This document shows, one piece after another, positions 7,749 through 16,305 of a stretch of 64,000 nucleotides of DNA. The notes beneath the pieces are model-generated. The model saw only the letters and a program-made list of their open reading frames with translations, was not told the origin of the DNA and ran no database searches. The stretch comes from DASUNQ01 sp035536455. Lineage in GTDB: Bacteria > Acidobacteriota > Thermoanaerobaculia > Multivoradales > UBA5704. Made by a program: the position numbers and the translations under genes. Every line of letters starts with the position of its first letter. The stretch's first letter is position 1. The stretch lies in assembly GCA_035536455.1 (NCBI GenBank), contig DATLOC010000010.1:62001-126000 (forward strand). Direction: 5' to 3'.

Positions 7749-10748
7749 ATGCCGGAGCCCCAGCCGCCGCTCGCCGGCGCCACTCTCGCCCACTATCGCC
7801 TCGCGAACCGGCTCGGCGCCGGCGGCATGGGCGAGGTCTATGCCGCCGAGGACACCAAGCTCGGGCGCCGCATCGCACTGAAGATCCTGCAGCCCGACTT
7901 CGCCGGCGACCCGCTGCGGCTCGAGCGGTTCCGCCGCGAGGCCCGGGCCGTGGCCGCCCTCAACCACCCCAACATCATTACGATCCATTCGGTCGAGGAG
8001 GACCGCGGGATCCACTTTCTCACCATGGAGTTGGTGGAAGGGGAGACGCTGCGGCAGCGGCTGCGCCGGGGCGGTCTGTCGCTCGCCGAGCTCTTGGAGC
8101 TGGCGGTGCCGCTCGCCGACGCGGTCGGGGCGGCGCACGAGCGCGGCATCACCCATCGCGATCTCAAGCCGGAGAACGTGATGGTGACCCGGGACGGCCG
8201 GGTCAAGGTGCTCGACTTCGGCCTCGCCCAGCTGCGCGAGCGCGCGGTCGCGGTCGACAGCCAGGCCGTGACCTACCTCACCGAGGCGGGAACGGTGATG
8301 GGGACCGCCGCCTACCTCTCACCCGAGCAGGCGATGGGGCGGGAGGTGGACGCCCGCTCCGACATCTTTTCGCTCGGCATCGTGCTCTTCGAGATGGCGT
8401 CCGGCAGGCACCCGTTCGCCGGGGCTTCCGCGGCGGAGATCATCTCGGCGATCCTGCGGGACAAGCCGGCGCCGGTGACCGAGCGCAACGCCGCGCTCCC
8501 CGACCACCTCGGCCGGATCGTCGGCCGCTGCCTCGAGAAGAATCCCGAGCACCGCTATCAGAGCGCCAAGGATCTTCGCAACGATCTGCGGGATCTGGGA
8601 CGCGAGCTGGACGCGACGGAGCGCCTCGGCAACCGAGCTGCGGCGGCCGCGCCGGTGCGACGCCCCCGCTGGCTGCTGCCCGTCCTGCCGGCGCTTTTGG
8701 CCCTTGTGCTAGGCACGGGTTGGTGGCTGTTGAGCCATCGTCCGGAGAGCGCCCGCACGCCGCCCGCCGGGCCGGCGGACGCGCCGGACCGCGCCGCCAT
8801 CGCGGTGCTCCACTTCCAGAACCTCACCGGGGACCCGAAGCTCGACTGGCTCCGCACGGGTCTCACCGAGATGCTGGTCACCGACCTCTCGCAATCCCCC
8901 GGCCTGGAGGTCCTGAGCACCGGGCGCCTCTATCAGATCCTCAAGAAGCACGACGCCCTCGATCGGGCGCCGCTGTCCTTCGAGGCCATGCGGGCGGTGG
9001 CCGAGGAGGCCGCCGTGCAGGCGATGGTGAGGGGCAGCTTCGCCCGGGTCGGCGAGCGCTATCGCCTTGCGGTCACGGTCGAGGAGCCGACGGACGGCAG
9101 GATCGTCGCCTCCGAGCGCGTCGAAGGACGCGGCCCTGAGACCCTTTTCACCCTGGTGGACCAGCTCTCGGCGGCGATCCGACGCACCTTCGAGATCCGC
9201 GCCCGGCCCGAGCTGCCGGAGACGGTGGCGGCGGTGACCACCTCCTCGGTCGAGGCTTGGCGCAACTACTCGGAGGCGAACCGGCTGGCCTTCGAGTCGA
9301 AACCGAGGGAGGCGATCGGCCTGCTCGAGCAGGCAGTCGCGATCGACCCGACCTTCGCTCTCGCCTACGCCAGCCTGGGGCGCCTGTACGAGAACCTCGG
9401 TAACACTCCTACCGCCCGGCACCACACGCGGCGCGCCATCGCACATGCCGAGCGGCTCCCGCTCGATCAGCGCAGCGAGATCGAGGGCTTCTACTACGCC
9501 GGCCGCTGGGCGACCAAGGACCGCGCCATCGCCGCCTTCCGGCAGGCCCTGAGGCTCTACCCCAAGCGCGAGTCGCTGCGCAACAACCTGGCCAATCTCT
9601 ACGCCGAGCGGGAGCTGTACCAGCGCGCCCTCGACGAGTATCGGCAGCTCATCGAGCAGCGCACGAGCTACCCCGGCACCTACACCGCCGCGGCCAACGC
9701 CTATGCCGCGCTCGACCGGTTCGATGAAGGGTACCGGCTGCTGTCGGGGTTCGCCGGCCGCGCCCCCGACAACTGGTTCGTCCAGCTCGGGCTGGGCTGG
9801 CACCTGACCGAGTGGGGCAAGCTCGACCGGGCGGCGGCGGCATTCGATCGGGCCGCGGAGCTGCGACCGGGCGAGCTGTTCGTCGCCTACGGCCGCTGGC
9901 GGCTGGCCGTCCTGCGCGAGGACTGGCCGGCGGCGGCCCGCCACGCGTCGGTGATGGCAGCCGCCGACGACCCGTTCGGCCGCTGGCGGGGAGCGGCGTC
10001 GGAGGCGCGCAATCTCTTGTACCAGGGTCGATCCGACGCGGCACTCGCGCGGCTGGACGGCGTCGTCGCAGCCTACGGGAAACCGGACGCCTTGAGCGCG
10101 CTCGGGCGCTGCTGGAAGGCGGAGCTGCTGCTGCAGAGGGGCGAGCCCGAGCAGGCGCTGGCGGAGGCGGAGCTGGCTCGGCGGGAGGGCCGCGACGAAT
10201 GGCCGGAGCTGCGGGGGATCTTCTTCGCCGCCCAGGCCCAGCAGGCCCTCAGCCGGCCGGTCGAGGCGCGCAGCCTGCAGCAGCTGCTGGCGGAGCGGAA
10301 CGCCGCCAACCCGAACCCTGTCGAGGAGCGCCAGCTCCACCTCCTCGCCGGCCTCCTCGCGCTGGCGCGCGGCGAGGCGGCGACCGCCGTTGAGGCCCTC
10401 AACCGGGCCGCTGCCCTCCTGCCGCCCAAAGGCGTCGAGGTGCACTGGCACGTCTACCCCGACCACGTCCCGATCTGGACCGCGCTGGGCGAGGCCGAGC
10501 GCGCCGCCGGGCGGCCCGAGCGGGCGCTCGCGTGGTTCCAGCGGGCGGCCGCCAGCGGGTCGGAGCACCTCGAGCAGCCCGTGCCTTACGTGCGCAGCTT
10601 CTACTTCCTCGGCCGCATCCGCGAGCAACGGGGCGAGACCGAGGAGGCTCGGCGCAGCTTCGCGCGCTTCCGCGCCTTCTGGGCTGCCGGCGACCTCGAC
10701 CGCGACCGGATGGCAGCGCTGCCGGCGGCTGTGCGCCCCTCTCCCTAG
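7749..10748 (+). CDS. transmembrane Ser/Thr protein kinase with TolB-like and TPR regions
   Basis: 999 residues. The cytoplasmic Hanks-type kinase (about 16-280) has the glycine loop LGAGGMGEVY, the catalytic Lys in ALKIL, HRDLKPENVMV, DFGLAQ and activation segment GTAAYLSPEQAMG, so it should be active. A basic linker leads to one membrane helix (about 309-328, WLLPVLPALLALVLGTGWWLL). Next is a segment like the periplasmic FlgO/TolB N-terminal fold (AAIAVLHFQNLTGD...LTEMLVTDLSQSPGLEVLST), then a long TPR superhelix (about 490-990). This kinase-TM-TPR plan is common in Acidobacteriota. The ATG at 7749 keeps the glycine loop at residue 23. Its TAG stop shares CTAG with the convergent peptide gene. 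Confidence 0.92.
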   Translation: MPEPQPPLAGATLAHYRLANRLGAGGMGEVYAAEDTKLGRRIALKILQPDFAGDPLRLERFRREARAVAALNHPNIITIHSVEEDRGIHFLTMELVEGETLRQRLRRGGLSLAELLELAVPLADAVGAAHERGITHRDLKPENVMVTRDGRVKVLDFGLAQLRERAVAVDSQAVTYLTEAGTVMGTAAYLSPEQAMGREVDARSDIFSLGIVLFEMASGRHPFAGASAAEIISAILRDKPAPVTERNAALPDHLGRIVGRCLEKNPEHRYQSAKDLRNDLRDLGRELDATERLGNRAAAAAPVRRPRWLLPVLPALLALVLGTGWWLLSHRPESARTPPAGPADAPDRAAIAVLHFQNLTGDPKLDWLRTGLTEMLVTDLSQSPGLEVLSTGRLYQILKKHDALDRAPLSFEAMRAVAEEAAVQAMVRGSFARVGERYRLAVTVEEPTDGRIVASERVEGRGPETLFTLVDQLSAAIRRTFEIRARPELPETVAAVTTSSVEAWRNYSEANRLAFESKPREAIGLLEQAVAIDPTFALAYASLGRLYENLGNTPTARHHTRRAIAHAERLPLDQRSEIEGFYYAGRWATKDRAIAAFRQALRLYPKRESLRNNLANLYAERELYQRALDEYRQLIEQRTSYPGTYTAAANAYAALDRFDEGYRLLSGFAGRAPDNWFVQLGLGWHLTEWGKLDRAAAAFDRAAELRPGELFVAYGRWRLAVLREDWPAAARHASVMAAADDPFGRWRGAASEARNLLYQGRSDAALARLDGVVAAYGKPDALSALGRCWKAELLLQRGEPEQALAEAELARREGRDEWPELRGIFFAAQAQQALSRPVEARSLQQLLAERNAANPNPVEERQLHLLAGLLALARGEAATAVEALNRAAALLPPKGVEVHWHVYPDHVPIWTALGEAERAAGRPERALAWFQRAAASGSEHLEQPVPYVRSFYFLGRIREQRGETEEARRSFARFRAFWAAGDLDRDRMAALPAAVRPSP

Positions 10749-10966
10749 CCGCCCGGCGGCTGCACGTCCGGAATCGGTCGCTCCGTGCCCTCACCGAGCA
10801 GGTCGACGATCGCCCGGAAGTTACCCGCGCGCACGGCGCTCTTCTCGTCCTCGGAGAGGCCGGCCGCGGACGTGGCGGCTTCCGGGTCGGCCTTGTAGGC
10901 CTTCAGCACCGCCGGGTTCGTTGCGAGATCGGCGATGAATCGGCCGAGGCGGTTTTGGTCGCTCAT
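10745..10966 (-). CDS. LigA-like small peptide (possible RiPP leader/precursor)
   Basis: 73 residues: MSDQNRLGRFIADLATN, then VLKAYKADPEAATSAAGLS, DEKSAVRAGNF and AIVDLLGEG, ending in a Pro-Gly-rich tail PDVQPPGG. The helical core resembles the LigA-type (extradiol dioxygenase small subunit-like) domain that occurs alone as a small ORF and as a leader in some ribosomal peptide precursors. No dioxygenase catalytic subunit is nearby. It has its own strong promoter and a GAGGAGGGAG ribosome site. It lies antisense between the kinase and the CHAT-STAND gene. A substrate of a modifying enzyme or a small signalling adaptor are both possible. Confidence 0.7.
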   Translation of the reverse strand: MSDQNRLGRFIADLATNPAVLKAYKADPEAATSAAGLSEDEKSAVRAGNFRAIVDLLGEGTERPIPDVQPPGG

Positions 10967-10976
10967 GCTCCCTCCT

Positions 10977-10993
10977 CGGGGCCGAAGGCCCCG
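10977..10993 (-). promoter_or_regulatory. 7-bp hairpin in the leader of the LigA-like gene
   Basis: CGGGGCC, loop of 3, GGCCCCG, immediately before the ribosome site of the small peptide gene. It could limit or tune ribosome access; no terminator T-run follows. Confidence 0.35.
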
Positions 10994-11031
10994 TTCACCC
11001 GATGGAACGCCGTGTTCAGTCGATGGCGGCC

Positions 11032-11060
11032 AAGCTATGCCGCCTTCCGCGTCGTGTCAA
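11032..11060 (-). promoter_or_regulatory. sigma-70 promoter of the LigA-like peptide gene
   Basis: Minus strand TTGACA (11060-11055), a 17-bp spacer and TAGCTT (11037-11032). The perfect -35 box is one of the best promoters in the window and predicts a leader of about 60 nt. Confidence 0.6.
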
Positions 11061-11176
11061 TGCGAGTAGCGGAGCGGGCCTAGCCTCGGCGACGACGCTT
11101 TCGTTCTTCATTTCGCGCGGGATAGACTGGCGGCACCCCGGTTGCGAAGAGAGCGCGGTTTCTCGCGGAGGTCAGG

Positions 11177-14100
11177 ATGTCCCCACCGGAGCGGACGATG
11201 AGCTCCGTAGGCCGCTCGCTCGTCGTCTTTTTCGCCTTCGCCAACGACCGCGACGACCGCGCGCGCTACCTGCGCAACCTGCCCGAGGAGCTGCGGCGGG
11301 TGCGCGACGCCATGGCGCCAGCGGTGGAGGCCGAGCTCTGCGAGGTGGTCGAGCGGGCCAACGCCACCATCGACGAGGTGCTGGACGTCTTCCAGGACCC
11401 GATCTACCGCGACCGCGTCGCCCTCTTCCACTTCGGCGGTCACGCCGGCGGCGCCGAGTTGCTGCTCGAGTCGCCGGCCGGCGCGGCGACCGTGGCCCAC
11501 GCGGGAGGGCTGGCGCGCTTCCTCGGCGAGCAGCGCGGTCTCGTGCTGGTGTTCTTGAACGGCTGCTCATCGCGCGGGCAGGTGCAGGGCCTCCTCGACG
11601 CCGGGGTGCCGGCGGTCACCTCGCAGGCCATCGACGATGCAGTGGCGACCGAGTTCGCCGCCCGCTTCTACCAGGCCCTCGCTGGCGGCGCCCCGCTCCG
11701 CGCCGCCTATGCCGAGGCGCAGGGCGCGGTGCAGACCCGGCGCGGCGGCTTGGCGCGCGAAACCTATCGCTCCTTCGTGCCCGAGGCGATGGCGGAAGAG
11801 CGCTGGCCGTGGGACCTCCACGTCGCCCCGGGCGCCGAGGAGCGCGTCGCGCGCTGGAGCCTGCCGCTCGCCGCCCGCGATCCTCTCTTCGGGCTGCCGC
11901 CGCCGCCGGCGCTGGACCTGCCGTCCTCGCCGTTCAAGCACCTTGCCTGGTTCACCCGCGAAGATGCCGAGGTGTTCTTCGGCCGCGGGCAGGAGATCCG
12001 CGACCTCTACGAGGCGGTTACCCTGCCCGAGGCCGCCCCCATCGTGCTCCTCTTCGGCGCCACCGGGGTGGGCAAGTCGTCGCTGCTGGCGGCGGGCCTC
12101 GCGCCGCGGCTCGAAGCGACGCACGAGGTGGTCTACACGCGCCGCGACGGCGCCGGCGGTCTCGCCGCCACGCTGGCGCGGGCGCTCGGGGCCGCGGGCG
12201 CCGGCGCTCCGGCCGACCTCGGCGCGGCGTGGCGGGCGCGGGAGACGGCGGCCGGGAAACCCCTGGTGATGATCCTCGACCAGGCCGAGGAGGCCTGGAC
12301 CCGCCCGCTGGCCGACGGGCGTGAAGCCGAGGAGCTGGCGGTGGCGCTGCGCTCGATCTTCGCGGTGCGGGAGGCCCGGCCGCGCGGGCGCCTGCTGCTC
12401 GGCTTCCGCAAGGAGTGGCTGGCTGAGGTGCTGCGGCTCGTTGACGGCGAGGCGCTGCCCCGCCTGCGCGTGGAAGTCACCCACCTGGGCTGCGATGCCA
12501 TCGCGGAGGCCGTCGCCGGTCCGGCAAGCAGCGAACGCCTGCGGCGGCACTACGGCCTGGAGGTCGAGCCGGAGCTGCCGGGGATCGTCGCCGATGACTT
12601 GCTGGAAGATCCGGGCGCTGCCGTCGCCCCGGCGCTGCAGATCCTGCTGACCAAGATGTGGGCCCTGGCGGCAAAGGAGAGCCCCGGCGCGCCGCGCTTC
12701 ACCGTCGAGCTCTACCAGCGGCTCAAGCGCGGCGGCATCCTGCTCGACGATTTCATCGGCGAGCAGCTCGACGGTCTGCGGCAATGGCGACGGGAGCTGG
12801 TGGACTCCGGCCTGGCCCTCGACCTGCTCGGCCACCACACCACGGCCGTGGGCACGGCCGAGACGCGCCAGGCCGCCGAAGTGGCGGAGCGCTACGGCGG
12901 CCGTGCCGACGTGAAGGACCTGCTCGCGCAGTGCAACGACCGCTATCTCCTCTCCGCCACCGAAGGCGCCAGTCGCCTTGCCACGACACCTTGGCGCCCC
13001 TGGTGCGCCGACGCTTCGAGGCCTCGGACCTGCCCGGCCAGCGGGCCTCGCGCATCCTCGGGCAGCGCGTCGTCGAATGGGCGGGGGGCAAGGAGGGGGC
13101 GCCGCTCGACGAGCTGGACCTGACGGTCGTCGAGCAGGGGGCGGATGGCATGCGCGCCTGGACCGCCGACGAGAAGCGGCTGGTGGAAAGGAGTCGCGAC
13201 CAGCGGACGCGGCGCCGGCGGCTGCGGCGCAACCTGCGGTTGGCGGCGATGTTGGCCGTCCTCGTGATCGCGACGTCCGCCGCCGCAGCCTGGTGGCAGC
13301 GGGCCAGGGCCGAGAAGGAAGCGAGGACCGCTGGGCGGGTCACCGATTTCCTGACCGGCATGTTCCAGGAGCTCGACCCGTACCGCGTGGCGCTGGACGA
13401 GAACTCCTTGCCGCACATTCTCGAGCGCAGCCGGAAGAGGATCGAGAGGGACCTCGCGGACGAACCGGAGGCGCAGGACGAGCTAAGGGCGACGATTGGT
13501 GTGGTCTACCGCAACCTGGGCTTGGTCCGTCCGGCGAGGGAGCTCCTGCAGCAGGTCGTCGCCTTCCGCCGCCGCACTCTCGGCGAGGAGCATCCGGACA
13601 CGCTTGTCGCGAAGAACGACCTGGCCAATGTGTACTCCGCGGCGGCGCGCCACAAGGAAGCCGAGGAGCTGTACCGCCAGGTCCTTGCGAGCCGCCGTCG
13701 CGTGCTGGGTGAGGAGCACACGGACACGCTCAAGGCGATGAGCAATCTGGCTAATGGGTATCGCCATCAAGCCCGCCTGAAAGAAGCGGAAGACATGAAC
13801 CTGCAGGTCATCGCGCGCTTCCGCCGCGTGTCGGGCGACCGGCATCCCGACACGCTCAAAGCGATGACCAACCTAGCCAATCTGTATGCGCTCCAGGGCC
13901 GCCTGCGAAGAGCGGAAGAGCTCCATCGCCGGGTCCTCCAGATCCGTCGGGGTCTCCTGCGCCCGGAGCACCCGGACACGCTCGCGTCGATGACCAGCCT
14001 GGCCAATGTGGTGTCGACGCGCGGGCGCCCGCGGGAGGCCGAGGAGCTGCAACGCCGAGCCTTCGCGATCTCTCGTCGGGTCCTGGGGGAGGCGCACCCG

Positions 14101-14801
14101 GACACGCTCATGTACCGGGAAAACCTGGCCAATGCCTACTACGAGCAGGGTCGCCTGGACGAGGCCGAGAAGCTGTACCGCGAGGTCCTAGCGCTGCGCC
14201 GCCGCGTGCAGGGCGAGGAGCATCCGGACACGGTCGCCTCGATGAACAACCTGGCGATCTTGGCGCGGGATCGAGACCGCCCCAAGGAAGCGGCCGACCT
14301 GCTCCGCCGTGGCCTCGAGATCCATCGCCGCGTGCTGGGGCCGGAGCACCCGTCCACTCTCACCTCCATGAGCAACCTGGTCGCTGTGCACGCGATGCAG
14401 GGTCGCCTCGCAGAAGCCGAGGCCCTGCAGCGCCGGACGGGCGCCTGAAAGCAGCGGAGGGCCTGTACCGTCGGACCCTGGCGCGTTTTCGCCGCGGGCT
14501 GGGCGAAGAGCACCCGGAGACGATCTGGTCAATGAACAACCTGGCCGCCGTCGTGCGAGACCGAGGGCGCCTCGCGGAGGCCGAAGCCCTGTACCTCCAG
14601 GTCCTCGCGCGCCGGCGCCGCACGCTGGGCGAACAACACATCGACACGCTCACCACGATGACCGAACTGGCAGGCGTCTATCGGGCGCAAGGTCGCCTAC
14701 AAGAAGCGGAGGGACTGGAGAGCCAGGCTCTCACGCTCTATCAGCAGGCGCACCCTCCACCGCCTTCACCGCGAAGTGCTCCAGCAGATAGCGATGGATG
14801 A
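11177..14801 (+). pseudogene. CHAT protease - nSTAND NTPase - TM - kinesin-light-chain-type TPR protein, with two frame breaks
   Basis: The first frame (11177-13123) begins after a GGAGG site. Its N-terminal CHAT caspase-like domain carries His89 (FHFGGHAGG) and Cys130 (FLNGCSS). A STAND NTPase follows with Walker A GATGVGKSS (294-302) and Walker B LVMILDQAEE. At 12982 homology passes to the -1 frame (HDTLAPLVRRRFEASDLPGQ). This carries a membrane helix (LAAMLAVLVIATSAAAAWW) and 42-residue TPRs (LGEEHPDTLxSMxNLA). That frame stops at 14448, yet TPRs resume one frame over from about 14440 (GRLKAAEGLYRRTL) to 14801. Because the halves match perfectly across breaks, this is one ancestral gene. 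It may be freshly broken, mis-assembled or recoded. The 3' end overlaps the convergent NACHT-tail gene by 71 nt. Confidence 0.8.
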
Positions 14802-16305
14802 ACATGTAGCCGCCGCCCACCTTCTGCAGGAAACCGAGATCCTCGGCGGCGTAGTCGAGGAAGTCGGAGAGCCGCAGCGGCAGGAGGCGCTTGGCCGACA
14901 GGATCAGGCGGAGGACCCAGTGGTAGATCACGTCGGCGCCGCCGTACCAGAGACCGGCGTAGAGGCCCGCGGCGAGCGCCGCGAGGATTCCGAAAAGAGT
15001 GCCGTAGAGCGGCCCGAGAGCCGGACCCACTCCCGCCTGAGAGCTCACCCAGCGCCCGAGTGCGTACCCGCCGGCGGCGCCGGCGAAGCCGAAGGCCAGG
15101 CCCACGAGGCCGCCGCCCACGAAGGCGTTGCGCAGCGACAGCCGGATGCCCTGGTTGGGCACGGTCTTGAGCGCCACGACCCGGCTCTGGAGCCCGTTGA
15201 AGATGGTCCCGGCGAGCGCGCCCACGAGGGCCGCCGCCAGCCACACGAACCAGGGGAGGCCGAGCGAGGTCGAGAACGTGCCCGTGGCGCCGCCGAGAAG
15301 CGCGAGGCCGCCCAGCAAGGCGCTGCACACCAGCCCGCAACCCAGACCGGCGGTCCCGCCGCGGCGGAGCGCCTTCCCGACGCCGGCTCGGGCCCAGAGA
15401 TTGACCGCGGCCCCGAGGACGGCGCCCACCACGGCGAGCAGCAGCATGAGGAACAACCACAGCATCAGGTACGGCCCAGCTTTCAGGAGCAGGGCGGTTC
15501 CCAACCCGGCGATCAGCCCGATCAGGGCTCCTTTGCCGACGCCGACCCATGACCACCTCAGGGTCTCCACCGTCTGGATCTCCCGCGTCCCGCTCTGGCG
15601 CGCGGCCCTCGTCCCCCAGAGCGGCGCGGCCACCACAGCGAAGGTCGGGCCGATGAAGAACGCGGCCAGCACCCCCACGAACGGCCCAATCGCCGCGTCG
15701 CCGCCTTCGTCGATCAGGCCGAAGACGGTGAAAAGGCCCCCGGCGACGACCACGGTGACGAGGGAGCAGAACAGCGTCAGGGCCACGAAGTAGAGGGCCG
15801 AGAAGGCGAGACGCCGCCATCGCGCCGGGGCCTCGTCGGCCATCCTCCAGAAGCGGCCGGCGCGAAGCCGCCACAGCTCGAGCACGGCACCGCTCGGGCT
15901 CACAACCAGGCCGGCGAGCAGCCCGAGGACGAGGGTGCCAACCGCCGCCATCGCGATAACTTCCACCAGCCCCTCCTCGACCACGGTCACCACCGAGGTC
16001 CCCGAGCTGGTTAGGAAGTCGATGATCGACCCACTGCCGTCCTCCATCGTTCCGGCCTGGAACAGGAGGAGGATGGCGCTCGGTCCGATGATGGCGGCCC
16101 AGAGCACCCCCAAGAGCACGCCCACCGCCAGCCGCGAGGCCAGGAGGTAGAGGGCGAGCTGTCCGCGCCCCGAGAGCCAGCTCGGCTGGAGCTGCTCGAT
16201 CAGGAAAACCGTCTGCCCGTGCTGCTGCATGCCCCTGGCGAGCCAGGCCAGCCAGGCGGTGGCTTGGCGTTCGCTATACGGCGGCTTGCCCTTCCGCTCA
16301 GGCAT
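14731..16305 (-). CDS. membrane C-terminal partner of the CHAT-NACHT protein
   Basis: 524 residues. The N-terminus (PYSERQATAWLAWLARGMQQHGQTVFLIEQLQPSWL) and C-terminus (DFLDYAAEDLGFLQKVGGGYMFIHRYLLEHFA) are the conserved bookends normally found in the C-terminal half of single-chain NACHT proteins. Between them lie roughly ten hydrophobic helices rich in Gly/Ala/Leu. Here that half starts at its own ATG inside the last codons of the CHAT-NACHT gene (ATGCCTGA, 8-nt overlap, different frame). The two products are therefore translationally coupled and probably assemble at the membrane. A recent frameshift splitting one gene is the alternative. Confidence 0.75.
   Translation of the reverse strand: MPERKGKPPYSERQATAWLAWLARGMQQHGQTVFLIEQLQPSWLSGRGQLALYLLASRLAVGVLLGVLWAAIIGPSAILLLFQAGTMEDGSGSIIDFLTSSGTSVVTVVEEGLVEVIAMAAVGTLVLGLLAGLVVSPSGAVLELWRLRAGRFWRMADEAPARWRRLAFSALYFVALTLFCSLVTVVVAGGLFTVFGLIDEGGDAAIGPFVGVLAAFFIGPTFAVVAAPLWGTRAARQSGTREIQTVETLRWSWVGVGKGALIGLIAGLGTALLLKAGPYLMLWLFLMLLLAVVGAVLGAAVNLWARAGVGKALRRGGTAGLGCGLVCSALLGGLALLGGATGTFSTSLGLPWFVWLAAALVGALAGTIFNGLQSRVVALKTVPNQGIRLSLRNAFVGGGLVGLAFGFAGAAGGYALGRWVSSQAGVGPALGPLYGTLFGILAALAAGLYAGLWYGGADVIYHWVLRLILSAKRLLPLRLSDFLDYAAEDLGFLQKVGGGYMFIHRYLLEHFAVKAVEGAPADRA

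Noticed and set aside
10745..10966. True extradiol dioxygenase small subunit
   Set aside because: No catalytic large subunit or aromatic-degradation gene is near; only the helical fold is similar.
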